DNA of 46,646 nucleotides from Diplocarpon mali (lineage: Eukaryota; Ascomycota; Leotiomycetes; Helotiales; Drepanopezizaceae). Location: NCBI GenBank assembly GCA_024741835.1, contig JAENRP010000338.1, positions 488 through 47,133 of the forward strand, given 5' to 3'. Below, piece after piece: positions 25,201 to 38,000 of this stretch. Both the position numbers and the translations under genes were made by a program. Below the pieces are notes generated by a model that made no database searches, was not told the DNA's origin, and saw only the letters and a list, made by a program, of their open reading frames with translations. Every line of letters starts with the position of its first letter. Position 1 is the stretch's first letter.

Positions 25201-26188
25201 ATGTGCTTGGTCCTTGGATGCCAAAGTTTTGCTTGTATTCGGCCGATGCTCCTTTGGTGAACTGATAGAAAATATGGAAATTCCGCTCGTTCTGAATCTG
25301 GCCGACAACCCTGGACTTCTCGAGTAGGTAGTTGGTGATATCTGCACCGATCGGCTCACCCTGAGCGTTGAATTGCAACTGCAAGTACTTGCCAAAACGA
25401 GACGAGTTGTTGTTTCGAAGAGTCTTCGCATTTCCGAAAGATTCCAGCAGCGGATTCGTAGCCAGAACCATATCCTTGGTGTGTTGGATAGAAGAATCGC
25501 TGCCTCCGGATACGTTCGCAATATACTGCATGAGCCTCTTTGCAGCCTCTGTCTTTCCTGCTCCCGACTCTCCGGAAATGATCACACATTGATTGTCTTT
25601 GTAGGCCTTCATGTTGTAGTAGGCAGACTCGGCAACCGCGAACACATGAGGGGGCATCTGCGGGAGTTTAGTTGCAAAGTTCCAAGTTGCACATCTGCCG
25701 ACTGACCTCTAGACGGTTCTTCCCTCGATAGCTGTCCAGAACTGCCTCTGTATAGATTCCCACTGCGACACACATCAGCACTTGATCTCCGCTCCCCCGA
25801 TATTAGCACTTACAATCCCGAAAGGGATTGACAGAGACCAGCACATGTCCAATATATGTCTCCTTGATGTCAGCAACAGCCCAGGCGTACCAGAGTTTGG
25901 GGATCGCATACGTAGATCTCCGCATTCTCAAATCGCTTCTTGAGATTGTCATTTATGGCCTCGTTGGTCACTTTGCTGATCAGAGTAAGATCAGAAACTC
26001 CCACTTCCTTCTTCTTGGTGGTATCGAAGGCAGCCTTCTTGATGTTGGGGTTGGCGCTGCCCGACGCCGCCGCGCGCCCACCACCCGGAGTGGCGGCTTT
26101 GTCCCCCTTCGGTCGTCGACTTATACCCTGCGATGGAAAGCATATCAGTTGCTCGTCGACGTCTTGCGGGCACCTAGCAACGCACCAT
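22246..26188 (-). CDS. myoA: Class I myosin, MyoA/Myo5 type
   Basis: Six exons on the minus strand: 26188-26186 (ATG only), 26127-25912, 25859-25814, 25762-25707, 25657-22681 and 22628-22246; 1226 aa; introns 49-58 bp. An actin motor of cortical patches, needed for endocytosis and polarised hyphal growth. The motor head has the P-loop GESGAGKT (about 137-144), switch-type [10 protein letters not shown] and LDIYGFEIF. Two IQ motifs ([19 protein letters not shown]) form the neck. A membrane-binding TH1 tail follows, then a proline-rich stretch, an SH3 domain ([13 protein letters not shown] through [13 protein letters not shown], completed by the last splice) and an acidic C-terminus, DDEADW, that recruits Arp2/3. 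The one-codon first exon is inferred from GTGCGT right after the ATG and the [12 protein letters not shown] start of exon 2. Length and domain order are normal. Confidence 0.96.
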
Positions 26189-26750
26189 CTTGACCCGTTC
26201 CCCCCTGTCTTCTCACGACTGCTTCAGGATGCGCCCAACTGACCGTCTAACTGCTGCTGGCGTGGGTGAAAGCCAGAGGTAAGCTATCGTGTTGGAAAGG
26301 GATGGTCGGGGCATGCGACGAGAGGTCTCCGCCGGAGGTTGAAGTTGTGGAGTCGAGTTCGTTATACTCGCTGGATCCGAGTCGTGGATCGTCTGAGACT
26401 CAAACGTTCAAGGCGGTCTCTGCAGGCCACCGTTTTCTTCTCCTGATGGCGGAGGCTGACGTATCCAACTCAGCCTCGACCTCGCAAACCTTCCGTTCTC
26501 ACCAAAATTCCAGAGCTCTTGGCGTAATTGCTTGGATCAGCAAGTCAAAGTTGTGGTGCTGTGTTGCATGAATCTCGGGAGCGAAAGGGGTCACGGAATG
26601 AGGGGGCTTCTTATCGTTATCCCCGATCTTCATGTTCACAGCCGTCACATCAAGAACAAATCAGGAACAAGTCCACAGTCACGCACACGGCAAGCAGTCG
26701 ATCATGAGGATTTGAAATATGCTGCTTCGTCTCTGGAACTGATTGCGTAG

Positions 26751-26780
26751 CCCTGATCCTCCCTGATCCTCCCTGATCCG
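26751..26780. repeat. 3 x 10-bp tandem repeat (CCCTGATCCT)
   Basis: Three head-to-tail copies of CCCTGATCCT, the last differing only in its final base. Non-coding, about 560 bp upstream of the myosin start. Confidence 0.85.
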
Positions 26781-27209
26781 CGTGCATTGCATTCCAAACA
26801 AGTCCCGGCCACGAGAGACGTGCTCGCAAATCCAGGAGTCGTGGAGCGCATTTCACGTCGACCCGCCCGACAAAGCGAAAGCACGCCGCCAGCTAGTCCA
26901 GCTGCAACGCAAAATCTACATGAGGCGCTGGCGAAGGCTGCGTATGCCGCGTCGGTTTCGAGAGCTCGAAAGGGATCGGAGGGGGGGTGGAGGGGGAGGG
27001 GGAGGAAGACGGGGATCACGGAGCCAAGATTGACCATGGACCATGGAGGTATAGGGAAGAGACGAAAGATACATAAAGTGAGTTGGATGCTGTCGTGCAT
27101 GGCAATCTTGAATCTCTCTCCCTCTCTGCAGCCTGGGCTAATTGAATGCCCCGGGTCTGCAGAGGACATAGTACCGGAATCCACAACAAGCACATGCCGG
27201 GGTCTATGC

Positions 27210-27305
27210 CGGGTATATATATTGGATGTCGACGGGGTGTATACTGGGTGCATACTGGGTATATATTGGGTGTATATTGGGTATACATTGTGTATATACA
27301 TAGCA
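27210..27305. repeat. Degenerate TA-rich minisatellite (GGGTATATATT-like)
   Basis: Units of about 10-11 bp such as GGGTGTATACT, GGGTATATATT and GGGTGTATATT repeat with small variations. It lies between the divergent myosin-I and NoxA genes. The units are not telomeric TTAGGG. Confidence 0.75.
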
Positions 27306-28100
27306 GGTGCCTTGCATTGCCTTACCTGACCTGGGGTAGCCGTCGTCTGTCAGTGGAGGGATTGGAACGGGGTTTGGATGGCACATTCGGCGTCAAGTCA
27401 AGCCTTTCCGTATCGTGTAAGCGCCAGGCCCAGCTGCGGACCAGGGGAAAGATGGCTGGCTCAGAGGTGGGTAAGTAGATAGGTAGCTACTTGGACTTAC
27501 CAGGTACAACTTGATTCCGATTGTTGCGCCAATTCAATCTGCCTGCACGAGAATACGTTACCGATGATGCAAAATGTCTAATTCCTTGTTCCTCCTTCTC
27601 GACTCCCAAGAAGGTTGGGAGTCTGCCGGTGCCAGTTGTACGTAGTGCGTGCGCACGTACTATTTACAACTGCATCGAACGGTCCCACCTACTCTACCCC
27701 ACAGACGATGCGATGACCTCTTGGACCCCACGAATCCGACAAGACCTTTAAGCGCCGCGATGTGATGGCCATGGCAGATACTGTTCGGTAATATACGTCC
27801 CCAGACGCTCATATGGTGTGCAGTGCGCCCGGGCAAAAAAAAAAATCAAAATCAAAAAAATCAAACTATTCCATTTAGAAAGTCAACTGCTAACGGCCCT
27901 TACCTTCGACTGTAGACCTCTCAAGAACCCAAAGAATCCAAGAATACCCCCACAAGATCGATCGAAAATTCAATCCAATCCTCAGCACTGGAAACCGCTC
28001 AGAAATCTATCTGCCCACAACATACCTCCCTACCTACTTACCGATACCTCTCGACTGCCTCTTCCGCCGGCTTAATCTATCCAATTATCTATTTTTCCCC

Positions 28101-28125
28101 AGACCAGACCAGACCAGACCAGACC
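28101..28125. repeat. 5 x 5-bp repeat (AGACC)
   Basis: Five perfect copies of AGACC in the upstream region of the NoxA gene, about 460 bp before its ATG. Confidence 0.9.
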
Positions 28126-28584
28126 CACGCACGCCTTTGTATAAGACTACAAGCACCCTCGCACGCCACTGCTGCGAAAAAGATCCCACTGACTGAATGA
28201 TCGATTTCTTTCCACCATGCGGGATTGATCAGATGCACTGATATAGAGGCCTACACTGATACAGCCCCACAGCCCCCGCCAGCCCCTCTTACAGAAACCC
28301 GTCTGCTACGTCTGATCCTCGAACCTGCAGTGGATAGCCGTCGTGTCCTATCAGCCATTGAAGCTCGGATGGCATGCCGTAGAAGGTCGTGAGGGTAGGT
28401 CGACTTGCGTATACTCGGGACTCCTACCGAGTTATTAACTGAGGCGCCATCCTTCAATCTTCCAAGGTACTGGTCGCTGCGTTTTCGCCCTCTCACGACT
28501 GCCTCCAACGACAGCGCCGTCGCTGGTCGACCTTTGGTCGTCCTTGACCCCGTGGGCGTGGGACTGGCAAGAGAGCCTCTCACG

Positions 28585-30467
28585 ATGGGCGCCGTCTGGG
28601 GTGAGTTCAAGGCGCAAATGCGGGGGTCCAAGTTATTATTCAACTTTCTCTTCCACGGCCTACACCTCGGCCTCTTCATCTTGGGATGGTAAGCGAAGTC
28701 CGGGCAGCAGCAGAAGGAGGACAGCCATGCTAAACGTTCTTCTCCTTCTAGGAAGAAACAGCAAGATGACGCACGGCTGGCCGGTCTGAATACCCTGACA
28801 TATTCCGTGTGGATATCTCGAGGTGCAGGACTTGTGCTGTCGGTCGATGGAGCAATGATCCTGCTACCCATGTGTCGGAATATCTTGCGCTACATCAGGC
28901 CCAAGGTCAGGTTTCTCCCGCTCGATGAATCGCAGTGGTTCCATCGACAAGTTGCATATTCCATGCTGCTCTACACCATCCTTCATACGGCTGCTCACTA
29001 CGTCAAGTAGGTTCCCAACTGAGCCATCCTCGGCTGACGGCTGGCTAACATTGCACGACAGCTTCTTCAACGTTGAAAAGACGCAGATCCGCAGGACCAC
29101 GGCTCTCCAGATCCACTACACTCAAGCAGGAGGCATCACCGGCCACATCATGCTCCTGTGCATGCTTCTCATCTACACCACCGCCCATGCCAAAATCCGC
29201 CAGCAGTCCTTCGAGACGTTCTGGTACACTCACCACCTGTTCATCCCGTTCTTGTTAGCCCTTTACACCCACGCGACTGGGTGCTTCGTCCGCGACACCG
29301 TAGATCCCTTCTCTCCTTTCGCCGGAGCAGACTTCTGGGACCATTGTCTCGGGTATGAGGGATGGCGTTGGGAACTCTGGGGAGGTGGATTCTATCTGAT
29401 CGAGCGTCTCTACCGTGAGATCAGATCCAGGCGAGATACAACCATTGTCCGAGTTGTCCGTCACCCGTATGGGAAGTAATGCACTGCTACCTTCCACCGA
29501 CCATCCTAACCGCAAACAGACGCCATGGAGATCCAGTTCAGGAAGCCGTCGATGAAGTACAAGGCGGGCCAATGGCTCTTCCTCAACGCTCCCTCCGTCT
29601 CCCGGCACCAGTGGCATCCATTTACCATCACCTCCTGCCCCTTCGACCCTTACATTTCCGTGCACGTCCGTCAAGTGGGGGACTTCACGCGAGCCCTCGG
29701 CGACGCCCTCGGAGCCGGCCCTGCGCAATCGAAGCTCTACGACGACGTCGACCCGATGGGCATGTACGAAGTCGCTCTCCAAAACGGGCAGACAATGCCC
29801 GAGCTGCGCATCGACGGGCCCTACGGCGCACCCGCCGAAGACGTCTTCGACAACGAGATCGCCGTGCTGATCGGAACCGGGATCGGCGTCACGCCGTGGG
29901 CCGCCATCCTCAAGAACATCTGGCACATGCGACAGGGGCCCAATCCACCGTCTCGCCTGCGCCGTGTCGAGTTCATCTGGGTGTGCAAGGACACAACGTC
30001 CTTCGAATGGTTCCAGGTTCTGCTCTCTTCACTGGAGGCCCAGAGCCAGGAAGCGGCGCAGCGGAGCGGCGGACAGAGCCCGGAGTTCTTACGTATCCAC
30101 ACGTACCTCACCCAGAAACTCGACATCGACACCGCGCAGAATATTGTGCTGAACAGTGTCGGTGCCGCGGTGGACCCTCTGACTGAGCTGAAGTCACGGA
30201 CGAACTTTGGACGCCCTGATTTCGAGAGATTGTTCGAGGGGATGCGAGAGGGGATCTTGGACCAAACATACCTGAGTGGGCTGGAGGGAGACATGAAAAC
30301 GAACGTGGGTGTGTACTTCTGTGGTATGCTCGCGTTTCCTTTTGCTCTCGCTTAGCCAACTAACAAGGACGGCAGGACCCAATGTCGCAGCACGAGAGAT
30401 CAAGAGGGCGTGTAAGAAGGCTACGAATCGCGAGGTGAATTTTTCGTTCTGGAAGGAACATTTATAG
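28585..30467 (+). CDS. noxA: NADPH oxidase NoxA (superoxide-generating), with an abnormal splice donor
   Basis: Exons 28585-28688, 28752-29006, 29062-29471, 29520-30323 and 30376-30467 give about 554 aa, the usual NoxA size. It is a membrane flavocytochrome b that moves electrons from NADPH through FAD and two haems to O2; superoxide from NoxA drives hyphal fusion and sexual development. Haem histidines lie in WFHRQVAYSM, LHTAAHY and YTHHL; FAD binding in QWHPFTITS; NADPH binding in GTGIGVTPWAAI; the end, FSFWKEHL, is typical. There are no EF-hands or p-loop, so it is the NoxA rather than the NoxC class. Odd: exon 3 must end after 29471 to keep phase and read HPY-DAMEIQF, but the next bases are GGAAGT, not GTAAGT. 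The nearby true GT sites (29467, 29476) are out of phase; 29460 (GTCACC) is in phase but weak and drops four residues. Other junctions are canonical. Confidence 0.9.
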
Positions 30468-30669
30468 GATACGCGTTTGCGTTCAGAGTCGACTCTAGAA
30501 TCTATGAAAGCGGGTGTGCAGCTTGTTGTCATACGATTGTAGTGTTGCCAGACAGCGTAATTTATTCGTCACTCTCGTCTCGTTCGAAGTCCCTCGACTT
30601 CAATTGCGAGGGTGATGTATTTTGCGAACTGTCACCCACTGCATCCTTCACGGCAGCCCGATCCTATCC
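30468..30669. other. Convergent 3' region, NoxA and quinone oxidoreductase
   Basis: 202 bp between two converging stop codons. No gene; presumably holds both polyadenylation regions. Confidence 0.5.
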
Positions 30670-31766
30670 TTACAATTTGCTCTCGCCCTCCTGCGGCACC
30701 TTGACTACCACCTTGCCCCAAGTCCCTCTGCTGCCCAGCGCAGTCAAGGCATCAGGCACACTCTCCAACCCCACGAACTCCTTGTCAGTGAATACCGTTC
30801 CCCTGAACTTCCTCTCGGCGATCAGCCTGAACAGCCCTTCCCACACCGGGTCGATCTGCTCCGGCTCATTCTTGACATACGCACCCCAGTGCAACCCTAC
30901 GATACTAATATTCTTCAACAGCACCTTGTTCATAGCAACCCTCTCAATCGCACCCGCCGCAAACCCAATGACCAGCAAGCGTCCATTCCACGCGATACAC
31001 TTCGTGCTCTTATCAATCATCCCCACGGGATCAAACACGATATCGACGCCCCTACCTTTCGGCGTGATCTTCTTGACAAGCTCCGGCCACGCAGGATCCG
31101 TATAATCGACGCCGTGATCCGCACCGAAACTCTTGGCCACATCGAGTTTACGCTGCGTCCCCGCCGTCGCGATGACGGTGGCCCCAAACGCCTTTGCGAT
31201 CTGCACCGCTGCCAGTCCCACGCCTCCCGCTGCAGCATGCACAAGGACATAATCACCCTTCTTGACGCCGGCTCTCGTGACCAGGGCACCGTAGCTGGTT
31301 GGAGCTGTGACAAAGAGGCCCGCCGCTTGGGAGAACGACCAGCCTTTGGGGACCGGCTTGAGTACGGATTCGACGGCGGGGACTTTGGTTGCGTAGCTGC
31401 CTTGCGATGCACCAAATACGCGGTCGCCGACCTTGTATCTGGGGTTCTTGGAGGAGGAGGGCGTAGAGAGGATAACGCCTGCGAATTCGGCGCCAGAGAC
31501 CCAAGGTAACGGGGGCTGGTGCTGGTATTTGCCGGCGATTTGAAGGAGGTCGAAGAAGTTGGTTGCCGTAGCGTGGATGGCGACTAGATATTGATCTGGG
31601 GATGGGGTTGGGTCAGGAAGACTGGTGACTTGGAGATCCGATGGACCCTGGGAATCAATGTCAGCTACTCAGTATGTAGGAATCGAAGGATGATTGAATG
31701 CGGAGCTTGGTGAGAGGAGAGAGCGGGGTTTACTTTGACATATTCCTTGACCTGGATGCCGCGCAT
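30670..31766 (-). CDS. Quinone oxidoreductase-like MDR protein (zeta-crystallin type)
   Basis: Exons 31766-31734 and 31647-30670, 336 aa; intron 86 bp (GTAAAC donor, TCCCAG acceptor). It is a medium-chain dehydrogenase/reductase without the structural-zinc cysteine cluster, so an NADPH quinone oxidoreductase or enoyl-reductase type rather than a zinc alcohol dehydrogenase. The N-terminal GroES-like fold includes the family stretches ATATNFFDLLQIAGKYQ, WVSGAEFAGV and KVGDRVFG. The Rossmann part has HAAAGGVGLAAVQIAK (GGVG at about 152-155) and DIVFDPVG. The substrate cannot be told from sequence; detoxification of quinones or enones is typical. MRGIQVKEYVK is a usual N-terminus for the family, which supports the short first exon. 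Confidence 0.9.
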
Positions 31767-32381
31767 TTTCAATCACAGTGACTGTTTGTCTGTCGTGGGC
31801 CAGGCCTGGAGAGCGATGGCGAAGCCTAGCAGCGGATTTAATTGACAGATGGCATTAGATACTGATTAAAAGAGGAGAGAAACAGTCACCTCACCTACCT
31901 ACTTACAGGATCAACTTGCTCCAGCTCCATGGGCGACGGCGGGGAAGCCGAGGTATCTAATGCGCAGGGATCACAGAGTCACGTGAGAAATCGTCGGCGT
32001 CGGCGTCGGCGTCGTGTCGCGGGAGCCTCAACCGTACGGTGCTGAGAATACTGTAATGGACGTCAGGAGTGGAGTCTTGAAAGAAGTCACAACATTCCTC
32101 ACCAGGCGATAGCCAACGCCGTCAACAGCTCTCGGGCTGTCCCATACGCAACCAAACGCCACTTGTCAACGCAGATCCCTGCTTTGGTGAAAGGGTAGCA
32201 GCGCAGTGTCTATCATCTCTATTTCTGTGGATACAGAAAACCAGAGCAAACTCCAGCTAGTTGAATCCCTTCGATTCCTCGAAAGCGAGAAAGTACGCCC
32301 ACGACCACACCCACGACCACACGTTCCACGAGCGTACAGAAGAACGCCGGGCTTGTCTAATCAGCCCTCGAAACACCAGAG
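31767..32381. other. Divergent promoter region, MDR gene and DSK2
   Basis: Shared upstream region of two diverging genes. It contains a palindromic TCACGTGA (31979-31986), an E-box-type site bound by bHLH factors in many fungi, and three copies of GTCGGC (31993-32010). No coding frame recognised. Confidence 0.5.
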
Positions 32382-33900
32382 ATGGCAGACGACGCCACCG
32401 GCGAGGCAGACCCTCAGATCAGCTTCAAGGTGAAGACATCCAGCGACGGCATGCACAGCGTGACAATGCCAGACACTGCCACGGTCCTTGACCTCAAGAC
32501 GAAGCTATCGGGGGACGATTACGAGAAGGGGCTATCGACGGAGCGCATGCGCCTGATCTACTCGGGAAGAGTTATGAAGGACCACGAGCCGCTGAGCACA
32601 TACAAGATCAAGGCAGGCAATACCATACATATGGTCAAGAGCGCGCAAAGTAACGCCACCCAGAACGCTGCCAGTAGTTCTGCCAGTGTGCCTGGCGCCG
32701 CTCCACGCAGTGCTGCTGGCGTCCCGACCAATATGGCCGCAGGTACTGCCAATAACCCTCTCGCGGGCTTGACCGGTGCTAGGTACGCAGGACATATGGG
32801 GCTCCCAGGAATGGATATGTTTGGTGCAGATGGTGGAGTATGGGAACCTCGGTCAAGCACCTGGGATCATGCTGACTATCCCATAGATGGGCGCCCCTCC
32901 GAACGAAGACCAAATCGCAACCATGATGGAAGACCCTAACATGCAACAGACTATGAATGAAGCTCTCTCTAACCCTGCCATGGTCGACATGATGATGAAC
33001 CAGATTCCTGGTCTGCGAGACAATCCACAAGCACGGCAGATGTTCAACGACCCTGAGTTCAGACGCATGATGACAAGCCCAGAAGCTCTTCGGCAAGCGG
33101 CAGCAATGCGAAGATTGATGGGGGGAGGAGGAGGAGCGAATGCGTTCCCGGCGCCAGGAGTTACCGATACAACACCAGGTGGAGCGGCTGGTAGCACTCC
33201 TACCCAGCAAGCACCTACAAATCCATTTGCGTTTCCTCTCGGTGGCCTGGGAGCTTTCGGCGCAGGAGCTGGAGCCAACAACCCATTTGCAAGCCTCTTC
33301 GGACAGCCGGGTCAAACCCCCGCGCAAACACCACCAGCTCCTGGCTCCGCTGGACAAGCAACACCCCGATCCCCATCAACAGCTGACCCTAATGCGCCCA
33401 ATCCTTTCGCCTCATTATCCGGCGCTGGTGCTCCCGGAGCAGGTGGCCAGAATTCTTTCGGCGCAGGCATGCCCCCAATCACGCCCGAGATGATGCAACA
33501 AGCTTCGCAAATGATGCAGAGCGGTGGGTTCAACAGCTTGTTTGCCGGTGGAAGCCCTTGGGGTGCTGCCGGAGCCGCGAGCGCACCACCACCGGCCGAC
33601 ACGAGACCACCCGAGGAGATATATGCAGATCAGCTGAGACAGTTGAACGATATGGGGTTCTTTGACTTTGATCGTAGGTTACCTTTCTGCTGATCGAGTC
33701 GTGTCCTGCCGATGAGAGTGCGGGGAGAGAGCATGATCCAGAACACGATTCGGAACATGACCGACTGTCTCTGCTGACACGAGATACCCTTTCCCACACG
33801 CACTCCCAAGTCCAACACTAACTCATCGCTAGAAAACATAGCGGCCTTGAGACGAAGCGGTGGCAGCGTGCAAGGGGCAATCGAGCAATTGCTGAGGTAG
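32382..33900 (+). CDS. dsk2: Ubiquilin-type ubiquitin shuttle protein DSK2
   Basis: Exons 32382-32837, 32887-33673 and 33833-33900, 436 aa; introns 49 and 159 bp. DSK2 carries ubiquitylated proteins to the proteasome, including in ER-associated degradation. The N-terminal ubiquitin-like domain spans about residues 12-86 (ISFKVKTSSDG through NTIHMVKSAQS). Met/Asn-rich STI1-type chaperone-binding repeats follow (MEDPNMQQTMNEALSNPAM; FNDPEFRRMMTSPEALR). The linker is rich in Gly, Ala and Pro. A C-terminal UBA domain (about 395-436) includes LRQLNDMGFFDFD and, after the last splice, IAALRRSGGSVQGAIEQLL. The last intron is three times longer than most here. The terminal TAG lies in a GTAGGT context, so a further short exon cannot be fully excluded, but the protein ends where homologues do. 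Confidence 0.95.
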
Positions 33901-35078
33901 GTGTGCTCACGACCGACGATACACGGACCAGGGGACGGAGGGATACGAGCATGCCCAGAAGAAACCAATGAGGCATGGAACTTTGGCATGGGCGGGATGG
34001 CGATGGATGAGAGCGTTTGGGGCAGCGGACGTGTGAGAGCCTGCATGGTAGCTATTTCGCAGTAGCTATCGGGATAGCTATGAAATCGAATTGCTGGAAC
34101 TTCTACTACAACTGGTTTCTACGACACGGGTGGGCGTCGTGCTCGCGCCAGCCGAGTGACCTGTGTATAGCCATCATCTCATGACCTGGCTTCATCCCGC
34201 TGGCCCCGATGTATCGGTCTTGCGGTGCCTCTGTATCCGCGCTGCCTGTCCACCAGAGCCAGCTGCGCCGGCGGCGACCCATCCCCCGGAGCCATTGCTG
34301 CCACCCGGTCGGCAGCCAGCCATCACGACACAGGACAACACCCATACACCACCCGGCGCGAGAAGACCCGCCGACCCGCCCCGGACGCGGCGGCAGAAGC
34401 TCTGCGGGAGCTCTGCGGGAGCTCTGCCGCCTCAGCCAGCTTTCATCGGGCGAGTTTCAGTCCCAGTCCGCGAGGTTTGCTCCCCGTTTGGCGCTGTCGT
34501 GGGGACAGCAACCCCCTGGACAAGTCGGACGGGCGCCGCGTCTCTCTGCCCCTCGGATGCTAGGCGCAGGCGTCTCCTCGGCTCTCCTCCCAGTTGGTGG
34601 GTAGATTCCACCCTGTCCGCTCAGAGCAACGGGATCGCAGCTATGCATGTAGACATTATGGTACTTGATTCCTGCGCCGCATACGTAGCCTACTATATAC
34701 ACCTCCCATGCACCATTGGTATCTACATCCAATATGCCCTTCATCTCCAAGCCGGCCAGTCTTTTTTCCAACCGGATCCCTTCGCCTGGAATCCCATTAT
34801 TACGCCGCGTCGTCTCGTGCGCTGGCGTGTCATGACAGCCACGTTCCCGAACATAGCAAGGTCTGGTCCTAGATGCCGCAATACACCACCCCCAACTATC
34901 CATTAGATATCCCGAACGCCACCCGCTATTGCCAACTATTCCCCGCCTTCTCATCATCTCGCCTGGCATCTCTCGCTGGTGGTAACCATCTCCCATCGTC
35001 GCGCGTGGGTGACAGTGCTCTCGTTGTCCTTGCCTCGCCTCCCTAGCATCGACAGTTCCTCACGACCGCCGCCTCCTC
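33901..35078. other. 1.2-kb region downstream of DSK2 and of the histidine kinase
   Basis: Convergent 3' flanks of the two genes. It holds an 11-bp direct repeat (AGCTCTGCGGG, about 2.8 copies, 34398-34428). A plus-strand frame of 247 codons (34163-34906) is open but shows no domain and overlaps others on both strands, so I do not call it. Confidence 0.45.
34398..34428. repeat. 11-bp tandem repeat (AGCTCTGCGGG)
   Basis: Two perfect copies of AGCTCTGCGGG followed by a third, partial one, in a non-coding interval. Confidence 0.8.
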
Positions 35079-38000
35079 CTACCTTGGTCCTCCCCCAAGC
35101 CCGGCAAGGGTACTACTGACCGCCCTCTTCTTAAAGTCAGTCCTCTTCCCACCACCGCACACCTCCTGCTCCAACTTGCCCACATTCTCCACCGTGAGTT
35201 CCTGCCCCTGACGGCTCTCCAGCGCCGGGCTAAGAATCGGCAGCTCCCCGGGTCCGGCGGCAGCAATAGCGAGTTTCTCGTCTCGCAGCGCCGTCGCTTT
35301 TTCTTCAGCCTCCTCGCGCTTGCCGGCGCGGTCGCCCTCGCTTTCCGTACCGGGGAGGGTGAGTTGGCGCGAGTTCTGCCGCTCACTCACAGTAGGTCGC
35401 TCCGTCCGCAGACTAGTCCCCGACCTTGAGGTATTGCTCGGCGCGTTGGATCTGGATTTCCCCTGGCCGAAGATCGGAACAGCTGCGGTGCCACAGTTAT
35501 GCTCCTCGGATTCTGCACAATCGCTCACTTCGGTGTCGCTGGAGCTACTTCTCGGTGTGCGCGGTACCCGCCGGCTGACGGCCCAACGTACGAGCATCTT
35601 CTCGAGGGTCTTGCCCTTGACCGGCTTGGCTAGGTAGTCGTCCATACCTGCTTTCTTGCACTTCTCCCGGTCGCCCTGGATAGCCGACGCTGTCATGGCG
35701 ACGATTGGGATGTTACGGGAGAGCTGGTTGTAAGGTGCGTGGTGGCGGAGAAGATGCGTGGCACGGTAGCCGTCGATGATGGGCATTTGCACGTCCATCA
35801 AGATTATATCTGGTTTGGGGTGCGGAGGGGACGGAGAGTCTGACGAGAGGACGTAGTCCAGTGCTTCCTTTCCATTCCAGACCGCGGAAACAACGAAGCC
35901 GAGTTTCTTGATAGTCTTGAGGGCAATCTGCTGGTTGATGGCACTGTGTGACGAGGTCAGCATGGCTCTCGGCCGACCCGACGTTGTCCTGATCTGAATA
36001 CATACTTATCCTCAACCAGCAGCACGTTGATCCGGGATCTTTCCTGCAGAGACAACTCGAATTCGGCTGGGGTGCCTGGAACCATGGTTGGCCTTGGCTT
36101 GTGCCCACCTCGGTACGAATTCATCGGACTATGCAACGCTTGATCGTAATCAGAACTGCTGCAAGACACGCTCATCTCGGACTGCAGACGGTCTGGGAGC
36201 GATCCAATATCGATGAGGGCCGCTGAACCGTTATGGAAATGCGGCTTGTTGAACGGGATCGAGAAGGTCGCTGTGGTTCCTGCTCCCAAGGAAGATTCCA
36301 GGCAGATCTTTCCATGCATCAGATCCACTAGGTTCTTGCTGATGGTAAGACCGAGGCCGGTCCCACCGAAGCGTCGAGCCGTGGAGGAGTCTGCCTGACT
36401 AAAGGGCTGAAAGAGCCGTTTCCTCACCTCCTCCTCGATCCCGATGCCAGTATCTTCGACAACGAATTTGACCTCGAAGACATCGGCCGTCTCCCGCTGC
36501 TTAAGAACAGAAAACTTGACGTATCCTTCACTGGTGAACTTTATACTGTTGGTCAGTAAGTTCGTGATGATTTGACGGACTCGCCCCGGATCGCCCATCA
36601 CAATCAAATCCTTGTCGAGGCCAACATCAACATCCGACTTGAACGTGAGATTCTTTCTTTCGGCAGCAAATCCAAGCATCTTGCTCACATCCCTGACGAC
36701 CACGGAGAGAGAGAATTGCACCTCTTCTATGTCCAGGCGGCCCGACTCAACCTTCGAAAAATCAAGAATGTCGTTGATGACGGTCAAGAGACCATTAGCA
36801 GAGCGCTGGATGTTTTCTGCACAGTCTTGTTGTTCTTCATCCAAGTTCATGTCGGCGAGTAATTCTGCCATCCCAATGACTCCGGCAATCGGCGTCCTGA
36901 TTTCGTGTGACATGTTGGCGAGGAACTGACTCTTCAGTCGGCTAGCCTCTTTTGCAGCTGCCTCGTTCGCCAGCAATCGGACGTTCTCCTTCTCTTGTGC
37001 CTGCAGGTCCAGCTCTCGGTCTTTGATTTCCGTTATGTCCATACTGACTCCAATGACACTGTCTATCCATGCTTCGTTCGCACGGCCACCATGGTCTTTC
37101 TTGCCAAAGACTGGCACAAACTTGGTGCGGTACCACCGATTGTCGATGCAGTGCTCTTGAACATCCTCCATCGTCTTCCCAGTCAAGATATCCTCAATCG
37201 ACTTCAACGACGTAGGCACCCCATTCGTCCTGCGCGACGCCTTGCTCTTGTATAGCACCTCGTACACATTCTTCCCGATGTAATCTTCACCTCTCGCTTG
37301 CTTGCCGCTAGCACTCTCGTCGCCAGATCCGACTCCTACTTCGCGGTCGAGATCCCAAATGAACGGCCCCTCGAGGAGCGTGATCTTTCGCTCTCTATCA
37401 ACGGAGAAGAGGGTAACTTGGGCATGGTTAATAACCGACAGGAGTTGTTGGCGCTGCGTTCTGTGAGTACTTGATAGCTTGACATGTGACCAATTCTTAC
37501 CAGGCGCTTTGCTGCATATCGAGTCTCTACCGCCTCATGGATGTCCGTGCAAGTCCCATACCACTTCTCGATCGCTCCCGTCTGCAAGTTTCTCATGGGC
37601 AAGGCTCGACCTAACATCCACCTCCATTCGCCATCTTTGCTTCTACACCGGTACTCGGTACTGTAAGGTGCTCCGGTTGCCAGTGAATGCGCCCACCTCC
37701 TACTCGTGGCGCCCATGTCCTCGGGGTGAAAAGGCAATTTCCAGCCGAACCCAAGGGACTCCGCTTTAGTCAATCCCGTATAATCGTACCTGCACCGAGG
37801 TAAGCCCAGGTTGCACAGAGGGCCGGGAACATGCTCACCATCTTTGAGAAAACCAGTCATGCAGACCATCCGGGGTTGTTGTCCAGATCATCTGTGGCAT
37901 ACTATCAACAATCATTGAGAATCGTTGCTCGTCCTTAGCCTTGATCTCAGTGATCGTCTCTGTCAAGGAGGTGATATCTCGGCAAATGACAACCCCGGCT

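Larger units (their letters stand above)
26189..28584. other. 2.4-kb divergent promoter region between myosin-I and NoxA
   Basis: Transcription should leave this interval in both directions. It holds a perfect 3 x 10-bp repeat (26751-26780), a degenerate TA/GGG minisatellite (about 27210-27305), an A-rich low-complexity stretch (27835-27866) and a 5 x 5-bp repeat (28101-28125). One plus-strand frame (26787-27329) is open for 180 codons but runs through the minisatellite and matches nothing. Confidence 0.5.
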